From: Capnocytophaga canimorsus
GTDB taxonomy: Bacteria; Bacteroidota; Bacteroidia; Flavobacteriales; Flavobacteriaceae
Length of the DNA stretch: 64,000 bases
Assembly (NCBI RefSeq): GCF_002302565.1
Contig: NZ_CP022382.1
Coordinates: forward strand, 505,001-569,000
Direction: 5' to 3'
Both the position numbers and the translations under genes were made by a program. A model generated the notes under the pieces. The model was not told the DNA's origin, searched no databases, and saw only the letters and a program-made list of their open reading frames with translations. Positions 1 to 8,256 of this stretch are shown piece by piece. The number at the start of each line of letters is the position of its first letter. Positions within the stretch are counted from its first letter, which is position 1.

Positions 1-54
1 CATTTAGCAGGTATATCATTCCTTGCCATTGAATGCCTTATAATGCCAAAGACT

Positions 55-290
55 TCCTTATGTAAATACGTGTGTAATTGTGTATGTTTCTTTGTACGCA
101 CATACATATGTATGTAGCTACTTACCAACGTACTTACATATGTACATACGTACGTAAACAAATACGATAATACCTATGTGATTATCTGCAAACGTAAATA
201 CTTACACACTTACTTGTTTGTGTATATATGTATGTAAATATGTAGGTACGTGCTTGTATAAGTAAGCATACAAATAGGTAAGTTTCCAAA
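55..290. repeat. Degenerate tetranucleotide (period-4) array
   Basis: From about 55 to 290 the sequence can be cut into 4-base units of the form N-T-A-N or G-T-A-Y (gtac, gtat, atac, ttac, gtaa) almost without break. It is a decayed microsatellite with many TACGTA and CATATG palindromes. No ORF of note crosses it. No function can be assigned; it lies immediately left of a long imperfect palindrome. Confidence 0.6.
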
Positions 291-351
291 TATAAAAGAA
301 GAAAGCACAAAAAACATAAGCATACTTGCTCATCTTAACTAAAATTTTTTA

Positions 352-738
352 ATTCGGCAATGAGAGGAAGAGCAAAGTCGTTTCATTAAAACAAGTAGTA
401 AGTAGTGCGTTCATTTTTATCATTTTTGACATTTTTTTTATTCGTATAAAGAGCTGGAATATGCGGTGGTCGTTTCGAGAGCCTAAAAGGTCTGTGTTTA
501 GCGGCTACAAGGTTTTTCAAAAAAATACAACTCCTGTTGAAAACGGGTGTGGAGATTTTTTTGAAAACCAAAGGCTTGACCTTGTAGAAGCGTTACAAAC
601 ACAGAAATACCTTTGCTCTCGAAAACGAACACCCATATCGGCTTCTTACCCCATAAATAAAACAGGAGAAAATACCATAAACAAACGCACACACCATTAC
701 TAACTAAAATGAAATGAAGTAGCCTTCCTCTGCCGAAT
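352..738. repeat. Long imperfect inverted repeat (~390-bp palindrome)
   Basis: The left arm starting attcggca (352-359) and the right arm ending tgccgaat (731-738) are reverse complements along almost their whole length, with small gaps and mismatches. Matching pairs include gaggaag at both outer ends, gtgcgtt (around 403) with aacgcac (around 685), cgtttcgagag (471-481) with ctctcgaaaacg (616-626), and ctacaaggtttttc (504-517) with a ccttgtag block (590-597). The centre is near 545. Short ORFs on both strands here are by-products of this symmetry. It could be a decayed mobile-element hairpin, a multicopy intergenic repeat of the genus, or a structured RNA; the sequence alone does not decide. 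Confidence 0.75.
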
Positions 739-815
739 CCAATCTTACGGAAGAAACTCGCTATTATTTGGATTTACTTTATGGAAAATTGGAGCTTAAT
801 TTGAAATAAAATAAG
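739..815 (+). other. Coding-like remnant next to the palindrome
   Basis: In the frame beginning at the right end of the palindrome the sequence reads about 25 codons (ending TRYYLDLLYGKLELNLK then a stop at about 808) with protein-like composition, but a stop lies just upstream and no start is present. It may be the 3' tail of a gene broken by the palindrome. Weakly supported. Confidence 0.25.
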
Positions 816-1352
816 TTACATTTTCAAATTTGCTTTGATGAGCTTTGTATTTCCGTTATCATCATCTGTTATAAAAACAACTTCAGTATTATCATTTGAT
901 TTTGAAGATAATATCGTAACGGACTCTACTTTTATAGGATTTTCACCATTATTCGGAATTAAATTATAACGGATTACTTTAGGTTTTTGAAAATCAGAAA
1001 TATTAATTACCCCAATTAAACTCCCAATGATTTCTCCATCGTTGTAAGCATCATCAGTAGCTTCTACCGAAGCCGTGAAAATAATCTGTGACTTTTCCTT
1101 AAATGTTGCTCCCGAAAAACCTGCTTCAAATTTTTCTATCTCAGGAAGAGAAATTCGGCTTATTTCTATTTTGGGAAGATTTCCTGTTTTTAGGTATGAT
1201 AAAAAATCTTGATAATCAAACTTTACAATAACATTGTTACTTCTATTAAATAAATATAAAAATCCATCGGAAAAAGCACTTGCTTCAATATTAAGCTCCG
1301 TATTTGCCAATAAAGGAAAACGTTTTAAATATTCATAAAACTCTGTTATTGA
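816..1352 (-). pseudogene. 5'-truncated DUF6929-family gene copy
   Basis: The protein (164 aa from a TTG at 1310, about 178 aa of homology if read upstream to 1352) matches the C-terminal half of the gene at 63146-64000. They share DDAYNDGEIIGSL and FITDDDNGNT, plus E-L-N-I-E-A and R-x-N-N-V-I. Homology upstream of the TTG (S-I-T-E-F-Y-E-Y-L-K against L-T-S-F-Y-E-E-I-K) shows that the TTG is not an original start. The frame is open only to 1409 and has no ATG. Homology begins within about 10 bp of the xerD stop, so the N-terminal half (about 100 residues or more) was lost at that junction. It may still be translated as a fragment by coupling with xerD. The family is of unknown function. Confidence 0.7.
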
Positions 1353-1360
1353 ATGACTTT

Positions 1361-2278
1361 CTATTGTTGAATTTTCATTTTCTGTCTTGGGTGATATGTA
1401 TTTATCATTTCACGCAGAAAAGATTTCTCCACGTGCATATAAATTTCAGTGGTAGTGATACTTTCGTGTCCAAGCATAAGCTGAATTGCTCTTAAATTAG
1501 CGCCATTTTCTAACAAATGAGTAGCAAAAGAATGCCGAAAAGTATGCGGACTAATTCTTTTTTTTAAGCCTATATGGTCTGCCGTCTGCCGAATTATGGT
1601 AAAAATCATCGCACGAGTGAGCTGTTTGCCTCGTCGGTTAAGAAAAAGAATATCCTCGTGACCTTTGGCAATTTTTAGTTCATTACGCTGATATTTTACA
1701 TAATTTTCGATTTGTTTCTGGGTAAATGTTCCGATAGGAATAAGCCTTTGTTTGTTACCTTTACCCAAAACTCGAATGAAATTTTCCTTGAAGAATAAAT
1801 TAGATAATTTTAAATCTACTAGCTCAGAAACACGAAGTCCGCAACCGTATAAGGTTTCAATAATGGCTCGATTTCGATGTCCTTCAGCAGTACTCAAATC
1901 AATTCCATTTAAAAGCTGGTCGATTTCTTGTAAAGAAAGCGTATCGGGGAGCTTAAGTCCTATTTTTGGAGCTTCTATGAGTTCCATTGGAAAATCCTCC
2001 CGATGCTTTTCTGTCATCATAAAAGTAAAGAAACTCTTCAATGCCGAAATAAGCCGAGCTTGTGATCGGGAATTGATATTCTTTGAAGTTTCATAAACAA
2101 ACTGACGAAGTGTATCTGAAGTTATGTTTTCAGCAGACTCTTCTATCTGATACTTTTCCAGATAAATGATGAGTTTTTCCAAGTCCAACCCATAGGAAAT
2201 TACCGAATTGTTTGACATTCCTCGCTGTAATCTCAAATAATTTTGATACTCGGTAAGAGTAGCTTTCCAGTCCGACAT
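1361..2278 (-). CDS. xerD: Site-specific tyrosine recombinase XerD
   Basis: Tyrosine recombinase of 305 aa, the usual XerC/XerD length. An N-terminal SAM-like core-binding domain covers about residues 5-85 and the catalytic domain about 110-295. Visible active-site residues are R149 (in CGLRVSEL), K173 (GKGNKQR), H245 and R248 (HTFRHSFATHLLENGA), H271 (LGHES) and the nucleophile Y280 (TEIYMHV). Xer proteins resolve chromosome dimers at dif, and no integrase neighbours suggest an element-borne role here. Choosing XerD over XerC rests on overall resemblance. The C-terminal tail after HPR (QKMKIQQ) meets the truncated DUF6929 copy, so it may have been altered by that rearrangement. It lies downstream of the YkgJ-like gene on the same strand. 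Confidence 0.93.
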   Translation of the reverse strand: MSDWKATLTEYQNYLRLQRGMSNNSVISYGLDLEKLIIYLEKYQIEESAENITSDTLRQFVYETSKNINSRSQARLISALKSFFTFMMTEKHREDFPMELIEAPKIGLKLPDTLSLQEIDQLLNGIDLSTAEGHRNRAIIETLYGCGLRVSELVDLKLSNLFFKENFIRVLGKGNKQRLIPIGTFTQKQIENYVKYQRNELKIAKGHEDILFLNRRGKQLTRAMIFTIIRQTADHIGLKKRISPHTFRHSFATHLLENGANLRAIQLMLGHESITTTEIYMHVEKSFLREMINTYHPRQKMKIQQ

Positions 2279-2372
2279 CGTTTGTTTATATTTAAAGATT
2301 CAAAAAATCAAAAGGATAAAAAATATTATTTACACCTTTTACTTTATCCTTTTTACTTTACATTTTATCCTT

Positions 2373-2870
2373 TTACTTTCCCTTTATTTTTGCTTTCATT
2401 CGCTCAACTACTTCAAAAGCAGCTGGGCAGATTTCGGTATTTTTCATAGTTAATGCACTTATTTGGTAGATTTTCTTTCGGTCAGTATGCGGATATTCAC
2501 GACACGCCTTGGGGCGAACCTCATAAATCAAACAATAGTTTTCAGCATCTAAAAACGGACACGGCAACGTTTGAAACACATAATCCTTATCTTCATCAAT
2601 ATATAAATATCTACTTACGAAATCTTGCGGTTTCAAACGTAAATGTTTAGCAATACGCTCAATATCAGTATTTGTAAAAAGAGGTCCTGTAGTTTTACAA
2701 CAATTGGCACATTGCAAACAATCCGTATTTTCAAATACTTCATCGTGAATTTGTTGTACTTGATAATCCAAATCCTTAGGAGGTTTCTTTTTTAATCGTG
2801 CAAAAAACTTTTTGTTTTCATCTTGTTGTTTTTTAGCCAAAACCTTTAGCTGTTGGAAATCAGTTTTCAT
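2373..2870 (-). CDS. YkgJ-family CxxCxxCC zinc/iron-chelating protein
   Basis: The 165-aa protein has the family signature C-L-Q-C-A-N-C-C at about residues 55-62, and further conserved cysteines in C-P-F-L, Y-C-L-I-Y-E-V-R-P-x-A-C-R-E-Y-P and the C-P-A-A tail. This pattern marks the YkgJ/UPF0153 proteins, thought to bind Fe or Zn through a Cys cluster; their biochemical role is not established. It has no signal peptide, so it should be cytoplasmic. Its ATG lies inside the last codons of the upstream ABC-F gene (11-bp overlap), so the two are very probably co-transcribed and translationally coupled. Confidence 0.85.
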   Translation of the reverse strand: MKTDFQQLKVLAKKQQDENKKFFARLKKKPPKDLDYQVQQIHDEVFENTDCLQCANCCKTTGPLFTNTDIERIAKHLRLKPQDFVSRYLYIDEDKDYVFQTLPCPFLDAENYCLIYEVRPKACREYPHTDRKKIYQISALTMKNTEICPAAFEVVERMKAKIKGK

Positions 2871-4731
2871 AGTCTTCCATTTTTACAGACAACTCGAACC
2901 AGCGCTCGGTTTTGTTTTCCAATTCTGTGATGATTTCTTGTAAGGCTACCGATTTTTCACTAATTTCTTCCGAACTTAAAGAAGAAGCAAAATCATTCTC
3001 AAGTGCTGACTTTCTTTCTTCCAAAGAGGCAATGTCTTTTTCTAAACGATTGAATTCTTTTTGTTCGTTGAAGGAAAGTCCTCTAAGTCCGTCTTTGCGC
3101 CACGTATTTTTTTGTTGAGATTTTTTCTCTATAGCATTTTCTTCGGGCGGAAGACTTTCCTCATACACACGGAAATCGGTATAATTACCAGGGAAGTCTT
3201 CTATTTGAGCATCCCCTCGAAATACAAACAAATGATCAACAATTTTATCCATAAAATACCTATCGTGGGAAACCACTACCAAACACCCAGGATAATCCAA
3301 TAAAAAGGATTCCAACACATTTAAGGTAACAATATCCAAATCATTTGTAGGTTCATCTAAAATTAAAAAATTCGGATTTTGAATCAGTACAGTACACAAA
3401 TACAACCGTTTGAGTTCACCTCCGCTGAGTTTTTCTACGTAATCGTATTGTTTTTTACGATCGAAAAGAAAGCGCTCCAAGAGTTGTGCAGCTGAAAGCG
3501 TACGCCCTTTAAGCAATGGAATATATTCACCGAATTTTTTGATGACATCAATTACTTTTTCACCCGATTTTACCTCAATGCCTTTTTGAGTATAATATCC
3601 GAATTTTACGGTTTCTCCTACTACAATTTTTCCGCTATCGGGTGTGATTTGCCCCGTAAGTAAATTCAAAAAAGTAGATTTTCCTGTTCCATTCTTTCCG
3701 ATAATCCCGATATGTTCTCCGCGTAAAAAATTATAACTAAACTTATTGAGTATGGATAAAGAGCCAAAACTTTTACTTACATTATAAAATTCAACCGTTT
3801 TACTACCTAAGCGTTCCATATTGATTTCCAACTGAATAACGTGCTCCTTCCTGCGTTTGTGTGCTTGTTCCTTAATCAGATAAAAATCATCAATACGCGA
3901 CTTTGATTTTGTAGTACGTGCCTTAGGTTGGCGTCGCATCCAATCCAATTCCTTCATGTATAGGTTTTTAGCCTTCTCTACACTGGCTTGTTCTTGAGCC
4001 AATCGAGCCTCTTTCTTTTCTAAAAAATAAGAATAATTTCCTTTATAAGTGTATAATTCGCCTTGATCTAATTCTACAATTTCATTACAAACACGCTCAA
4101 GAAAATAACGATCGTGGGTTACCATAAAAAGGGTCATATTTTCTTTAGCAAAGAATTGTTCCAACCACTCGATCATTTCCAAATCCAGATGGTTAGTAGG
4201 CTCGTCTAAAATAAGTAAATCGGGTTTGCTAATGAGTACGTGAGCCAAAGCCAAGCGCTTTTTTTGTCCGCCAGAAAGACTTTTTATTTGTAATTTGATA
4301 TTATCAAGCTTTAAACGCGAAAGAATTTGTTTGAATTGGGTTTCAAAATCCCACGCATTATGGCGTTCCATATTTTCAAAAGCCTTCTGATAAGCCATTT
4401 CGTTTTGCGGATTTTTTAAAGCATTTTCATACTCTTGAATAACTTTTAAAATCGGATTATCTGCTGAAAAAATGGTTTCTTCAATAGTTAGTTGCTCATC
4501 AAAATGATCCGTTTGTGAAAGATAGGCAATATGGATGCCATTACGCGATACTACCTGACCGCTATCGGGCATATCCTTACCTGCAATAATATTCAACAAC
4601 GTGGTTTTTCCAGAGCCATTTTTAGCAATAAAGGCAATCTTTTGATCTTTATTGATACCAAAGGAAACATTTTCGAACAAAATACGCTCACCAAAGGCTT
4701 TGGAAATATTCTCAACCGAAAGTAAATTCAT
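2860..4731 (-). CDS. ABC-F family ATPase (Uup-like)
   Basis: At 623 aa it has two ABC cassettes and no membrane segments, the ABC-F layout of ribosome-associated translation factors. Cassette 1 has Walker A AKNGSGKTT, signature LSGGQKKRL and Walker B LLILDEPTNHLD. Cassette 2 has GKNGTGKST, LSGGELKRL and FLILDEPTNDLD. Between them is the charged linker (arm region around residues 240-310) with R-R-Q-P-K-A-R. The C-terminal 80 residues are rich in E/K/L, a predicted coiled coil as in Uup. ABC-F proteins bind the ribosomal E site, and some give antibiotic resistance; nothing here shows a resistance role. It is the first gene of the ABC-F/YkgJ pair. Confidence 0.92.
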   Translation of the reverse strand: MNLLSVENISKAFGERILFENVSFGINKDQKIAFIAKNGSGKTTLLNIIAGKDMPDSGQVVSRNGIHIAYLSQTDHFDEQLTIEETIFSADNPILKVIQEYENALKNPQNEMAYQKAFENMERHNAWDFETQFKQILSRLKLDNIKLQIKSLSGGQKKRLALAHVLISKPDLLILDEPTNHLDLEMIEWLEQFFAKENMTLFMVTHDRYFLERVCNEIVELDQGELYTYKGNYSYFLEKKEARLAQEQASVEKAKNLYMKELDWMRRQPKARTTKSKSRIDDFYLIKEQAHKRRKEHVIQLEINMERLGSKTVEFYNVSKSFGSLSILNKFSYNFLRGEHIGIIGKNGTGKSTFLNLLTGQITPDSGKIVVGETVKFGYYTQKGIEVKSGEKVIDVIKKFGEYIPLLKGRTLSAAQLLERFLFDRKKQYDYVEKLSGGELKRLYLCTVLIQNPNFLILDEPTNDLDIVTLNVLESFLLDYPGCLVVVSHDRYFMDKIVDHLFVFRGDAQIEDFPGNYTDFRVYEESLPPEENAIEKKSQQKNTWRKDGLRGLSFNEQKEFNRLEKDIASLEERKSALENDFASSLSSEEISEKSVALQEIITELENKTERWFELSVKMEDYEN

Positions 4732-4754
4732 AGTTTAGCCAATTATTAAGCGTA

Positions 4755-4762
4755 CAAAATTA
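4755..4762 (-). promoter_or_regulatory. Possible -7 box for the ABC-F gene
   Basis: On the minus strand this reads TAATTTTG, matching the Bacteroidota -7 consensus TAnnTTTG, 24 bp before the ATG. No clear -33 element sits at the right distance, so it is a weak call. Confidence 0.4.
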
Positions 4763-5007
4763 AAGAAAAATCCACAATGAGATGATTTTTCACAAAAATA
4801 ATAGGCTAAACACACGTTTTTTTAACTTCGGTTTTTTGTAGATTTACATTATTGTTTAGATATCATAGTTTATGAAACAGTAAATAAACAAATACTTACT
4901 TTCATCTTATCAATTTAGATTTACAATAATGTCTTTTAGCATTTATTGAAAGTCTTTTACTTGAAGTACTTTGAACATAAGTAAAAATTTAGGATACACT
5001 CCGAAAT

Positions 5008-5403
5008 CTAAAAAAACAAAAAATTAGTCAACTTATTGATTTTAAGTAATTTACCCCCCCCCCCATCTATATTTTGATGATTCGAAAAGGCGGTTCCTCC
5101 TTCTTTTTTGAAATCTTTTTGGTGACGTTCGGAAATGACTTCTTCACCTTTTTCCTCAAACACATACGAGGTTATTTGTGCCAAAATTTCTTTGAACGAT
5201 TCAAAATCCTCTTTATACAGATAGATTTTGTGCTTTTTGTAATGAAAAGCGCCATTATCTTCAGTGAATTTTTTACTCTCCGTTATCGTCAAATAGTAAT
5301 CTCCAGCACGTGTAGCTCTAACATCGAAGAAATAAGTTCTGCGCCCAGCACGCAAAACTTTTGAAAAAATATCTTCGTTTTCTAAAAAATTATTCTCTTC
5401 CAT
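5008..5403 (-). CDS. PUR-alpha-like DUF3276 protein with poly-G tract
   Basis: 131 aa starting at the ATG of MEENNFLENEDIFSK; the longer frame to 5433 would need a TTG and adds ten residues not expected in the family. The core (FSKVLRAGRRTYFFDVRATR, then YYLTITESKK and F-H-Y-K-K-H-K-I-Y-L-Y-K-E-D-F) is the Bacteroidota DUF3276 family, related to eukaryotic PUR-alpha nucleic-acid-binding domains; the cellular role is unclear. The tail is odd: an 11-base G run (5054-5064 on the plus strand as C) encodes D-G-G-G-G followed by KLLKINKLTNFLFF. With 12 G the protein would stop right after the glycines; with 10 G it would end VNYLKSIS. So the C-terminus may vary in length, or the run may be a sequencing ambiguity. 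Confidence 0.85.
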   Translation of the reverse strand: MEENNFLENEDIFSKVLRAGRRTYFFDVRATRAGDYYLTITESKKFTEDNGAFHYKKHKIYLYKEDFESFKEILAQITSYVFEEKGEEVISERHQKDFKKEGGTAFSNHQNIDGGGGKLLKINKLTNFLFF

Positions 5404-5473
5404 ATCCTTCAATTGTGTATTCCAAAGCGCCAAAAGTCGTTAAAAACAACAAAAAAAGCAAGTGAAGTTTCAT
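5390..5473 (-). CDS. Possible 27-aa upstream peptide overlapping the PUR gene
   Basis: An ATG at 5473 opens a 27-codon frame, MKLHLLFLLFLTTFG then ALEYTIEGYGRE, ending 11 bases inside the PUR gene. Its start resembles a signal peptide, and the overlap would allow translational coupling. It is too short to judge by composition and may be chance. Confidence 0.25.
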   Translation of the reverse strand: MKLHLLFLLFLTTFGALEYTIEGYGRE

Positions 5474-5527
5474 ATTTTAACATACAATTAAATATACTTT
5501 CAAAAAATTGCTTCACATCTTTTTCTG

Positions 5528-5602
5528 TATATTTGCAACTTATTGTAGAATATAGTTTATGACTAATATCATTTTTTATTGATTAAAAAAAAGATATTTT
5601 TG
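5528..5602 (+). promoter_or_regulatory. Two candidate promoters for hemN
   Basis: TATATTTG at 5528-5535 has TTG 17 nt upstream (5508-5510), and TATTTTTG at 5595-5602 lies 14 nt before the ATG. Both fit TAnnTTTG. The first would give a leader of about 75 nt and the second a nearly leaderless transcript. No FNR-like or Crp/Fnr palindrome was recognised. Confidence 0.5.
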
Positions 5603-5616
5603 CCCTGTTTTGAAAT

Positions 5617-6981
5617 ATGAAGAAATCATTTGTTCAGAAATATAATGTTGCAGGACCTCGTTATACGAGTTATCCTACAGTCCCTTACTGGGATACCCAT
5701 TCATTTACGGAGGAAAAATGGCTAGAAAGTTTACAAAGGTCTTTTAAGGAAAGTAATCAATCTGAAGGGATTAGCTTGTACATTCATCTTCCTTTTTGTG
5801 AAAGTTTGTGTACATTTTGTGGCTGCCACAAGCGTATTACCAAACGCCACGAAGTGGAAGCCCCTTACATTGATGCGGTACTAAAAGAATGGAAACTTTA
5901 TACCGATTTTTTGAAAGAAGTTCCTATTATTAAGGAAATTCATTTAGGAGGGGGCACACCAACGTTCTTTGCTCCTAATCAATTGAAAAGACTTATTGAA
6001 GGGATTTTAGATAAAGCTCAAGTAGCTCAAGATAAAACTTTCAGTTTTGAAGGGCACCCTAACAACACAACAAAAGTTCATTTACAAACCTTGTTTGATT
6101 TGGGCTTTGACCGTGTAAGTTTTGGAGTTCAGGATTATTCTTTAAAGGTACAAAAAGCGATTAATCGTGTGCAACCTTTTGAAAACGTGCAGAGAGTAAC
6201 CCACTGGGCGCGTGAGATTGGTTACAAATCCATCAGCCACGACTTGGTTTTTGGTTTGCCTTTTCAGACCTTGAACGACGTTCTTTATACTATTGACAAA
6301 AGTAATTCCTTGCGTCCTGATCGCATTGCTTTTTACAGCTACGCTCACGTGCCTTGGATAAAAGGCAACGGACAACGTGGTTTTGACGAAAGCAACTTAC
6401 CTTCGGGAGACCAAAAACGGATGCTTTACGAAACAGGGAAAAAACACCTTATAGAAGCTGGATATCTCGAAATTGGGATGGACCATTTTTCTCTAACTTC
6501 CGATTCCTTATATGAATCATTCGTGAATAATAATTTGCATCGGAATTTTATGGGATATACAGCCTCCAAAACTCAAGTGATGATTGGGCTTGGTGTATCT
6601 TCCATAGGTGATAGCTGGTATGGTTTTGCACAGAATGAAAAAGACTTGGAAGATTATTACAAACGCATTGAATCTGACCAAATCCCTGTATTTAGAGGAC
6701 ATATATTGACAGAGGAAGATTTAATTGTTCGCAAGCATATTTTAAATCTAATGTGTCACTTTGAAACTTCTTGGGAAGACCAAAAGACATATTTCCCTGA
6801 GATAAAGCAAGTGACTGAGCAGTTAGCCGAAATGGTAAACGACGGTCTTATCCGCATTGACGGACAAAAAATGACCGTAACTGAGCTTGGAAAACCTTTT
6901 GTACGGAATGTTTGTATGGCTTTTGACTTACGCCTTCAACGCAACATTCCTGAAACGAAAATTTTTAGTATGACAGTTTAG
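5617..6981 (+). CDS. hemN: Oxygen-independent coproporphyrinogen III dehydrogenase
   Basis: Radical-SAM enzyme of 454 aa, the standard HemN length. It oxidatively decarboxylates coproporphyrinogen III to protoporphyrinogen IX in anaerobic haem synthesis in the cytoplasm. The N-terminus has the HemN mark GPRYTSYPTVPYWD, and the [4Fe-4S] cluster cysteines are C61, C65 and C68 in CESLCTFCGC, with the extra Cys70 typical of true HemN. HLGGGTPTFF follows as the SAM-binding glycine motif. The C-terminal HemN domain includes MDHFSL. The gene stands alone between divergent PUR and convergent ctlX genes, and is followed by a terminator. It suits a capnophilic or microaerophilic lifestyle. Confidence 0.96.
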   Translation: MKKSFVQKYNVAGPRYTSYPTVPYWDTHSFTEEKWLESLQRSFKESNQSEGISLYIHLPFCESLCTFCGCHKRITKRHEVEAPYIDAVLKEWKLYTDFLKEVPIIKEIHLGGGTPTFFAPNQLKRLIEGILDKAQVAQDKTFSFEGHPNNTTKVHLQTLFDLGFDRVSFGVQDYSLKVQKAINRVQPFENVQRVTHWAREIGYKSISHDLVFGLPFQTLNDVLYTIDKSNSLRPDRIAFYSYAHVPWIKGNGQRGFDESNLPSGDQKRMLYETGKKHLIEAGYLEIGMDHFSLTSDSLYESFVNNNLHRNFMGYTASKTQVMIGLGVSSIGDSWYGFAQNEKDLEDYYKRIESDQIPVFRGHILTEEDLIVRKHILNLMCHFETSWEDQKTYFPEIKQVTEQLAEMVNDGLIRIDGQKMTVTELGKPFVRNVCMAFDLRLQRNIPETKIFSMTV

Positions 6982-7026
6982 TTTAAAAATCATAGTGATT
7001 GAGTTTTTTAGTTAGTGATGGGGAAC

Positions 7027-7062
7027 AGGAGCGATTTCAATACTGAAATCTGCTCCTTTCCT
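7027..7062 (+). terminator. Terminator after hemN
   Basis: aggagcgatttca pairs with tgaaatctgctcct (one bulged T) around a 3-base loop, followed by a pyrimidine/T-rich stretch. Confidence 0.75.
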
Positions 7063-7146
7063 TTTTTATTTTCCTTGTTATCTTATTTCAAAAGAATACA
7101 CTCACACATTGCTAATGCAAACCTGATAATAAACGTTTATCTTCTT

Positions 7147-8079
7147 TTATTCTTTTGACAAGAAAACTTCCGCCATCATACAACGTGCACTTCCGCCGCC
7201 GCAAGTCTCAATAGTTTCTAAATCAGAATGTAATATTTTGCAGTGCTTCTCTATTTTTTTTATCTGCTCCGGATTTAAACTTCGATATGCCGCACCACTC
7301 ATCACGAGGTACGCCCCGTCTTTTCCTTGCACCTGTAACATATTTCCTGCAAATTGATGCATTTGTGCTTCGGTGATGGCAATAATTTCTTTACCATCTT
7401 CCTTTAAATGAGCAATCACATTCTTTTGTTCTTTCTTATCTTCAATAGTATCCAAACAAATGATAGCAAACGTTTCAGCAACGGACATCATCACGTTGGT
7501 ATGATAGATAAGTTTTGAAACTCCGTCCACTTTTTGATATGCCTTGAAAATTACAGGAGTGTACTCAAAATCTTCACAGAACTCGATAAACAATTCCTCA
7601 TCAGCACGAGGCGATAACGCACAATACGCCTTTCGGTTTACGCGGTCTAATATCATTGAGCCCGTTCCCTCTAAGAAAACATCATCGTTCTCAGCTTCGG
7701 TGTAATCATACACGTTTTCAATAACATACCCCTTTTCTTCGAGTAAGTCCAACACGTCTTCTCTACGCTCTCTCCTCCTATTTTCAGCGAACATCGGATA
7801 TAATGCAATATTCCCCGTTTGATGAAAACTTATCCAATTATTCGGAAATATCGAGTCTGGCGTATCTTGTTCTTTGATATCATCAACTATGATGACGTTC
7901 ACACCAATATTTCGCAACTTCTGAGCAAATTCGTCAAACTCCTGCTGTGCTTTTTTATTGATTTCTTCATTTTTCAAGTCAATTTGTTCTTGAAAATAGT
8001 TATTTACCGCTGTTTCTTCGTTCATCCGAAATGCTACTGGACGAACCATCAATATAGTATCTGTTATTTGTTTATTCAT
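7147..8079 (-). CDS. ctlX: Citrulline-utilization-type hydrolase CtlX (amidinohydrolase fold)
   Basis: 310 aa of the guanidino-group-modifying (pentein) fold. The start TDTILMVRPVAFRMNEET, the central PDSIFPNNWISFHQTG (substrate-binding Asp/Asn region) and the C-terminal ETCGGGSARCMMAEV with catalytic Cys300 match the family named CtlX in Bacteroidota, often found near citrulline/arginine or ornithine catabolic genes. It hydrolyses or transfers guanidino/ureido groups; the exact substrate is not proven by sequence. There is no signal peptide. It lies 177 bp downstream of a second pentein-fold gene on the same strand, so the two may act in one arginine-related route. Confidence 0.82.
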   Translation of the reverse strand: MNKQITDTILMVRPVAFRMNEETAVNNYFQEQIDLKNEEINKKAQQEFDEFAQKLRNIGVNVIIVDDIKEQDTPDSIFPNNWISFHQTGNIALYPMFAENRRRERREDVLDLLEEKGYVIENVYDYTEAENDDVFLEGTGSMILDRVNRKAYCALSPRADEELFIEFCEDFEYTPVIFKAYQKVDGVSKLIYHTNVMMSVAETFAIICLDTIEDKKEQKNVIAHLKEDGKEIIAITEAQMHQFAGNMLQVQGKDGAYLVMSGAAYRSLNPEQIKKIEKHCKILHSDLETIETCGGGSARCMMAEVFLSKE

Positions 8080-8161
8080 TGGATATTTTTATTATTTTTT
8101 ATAATAGATTTTTATTTTTTATTCGTGATAATCAGTTTATTATTTTTAATGATGTATTTAA

Positions 8162-8207
8162 GGCTTCGACTTCGCTCAGCCTGACAAGAACTTCGCTCAA
8201 TGGCACA
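8162..8207. repeat. Dispersed-type intergenic repeat (cttcgctcag motif)
   Basis: Between the two amidinohydrolase genes lies ggcttcgacttcgctcagcc followed by tgacaag, then a second cttcgctcaa. The motif resembles a short repeat seen in intergenic regions of many Bacteroidota genomes. The GC-rich block stands out in AT-rich spacer. Confidence 0.5.
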
Positions 8208-8256
8208 TAAAAATTTTATGTTTCTTCCCTACTACTCTTCTTATTTTATAAACTCC

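Noticed and set aside
1..116. Open frame from the left edge
   Set aside because: 38 codons over repetitive sequence with no protein-like composition.
386..703. Three ORFs of 61-80 codons on both strands
   Set aside because: All lie in the long palindrome and arise from its symmetry; none has an independent coding signal.
2336..2392. Short repeats of ccttttacttta between xerD and the YkgJ-like gene
   Set aside because: Low-complexity pyrimidine-rich sequence, too short and irregular to call a repeat array.
5404..5433. N-terminal extension of the PUR protein
   Set aside because: Needs a TTG start; the ATG at 5403 gives the family N-terminus MEENNF.
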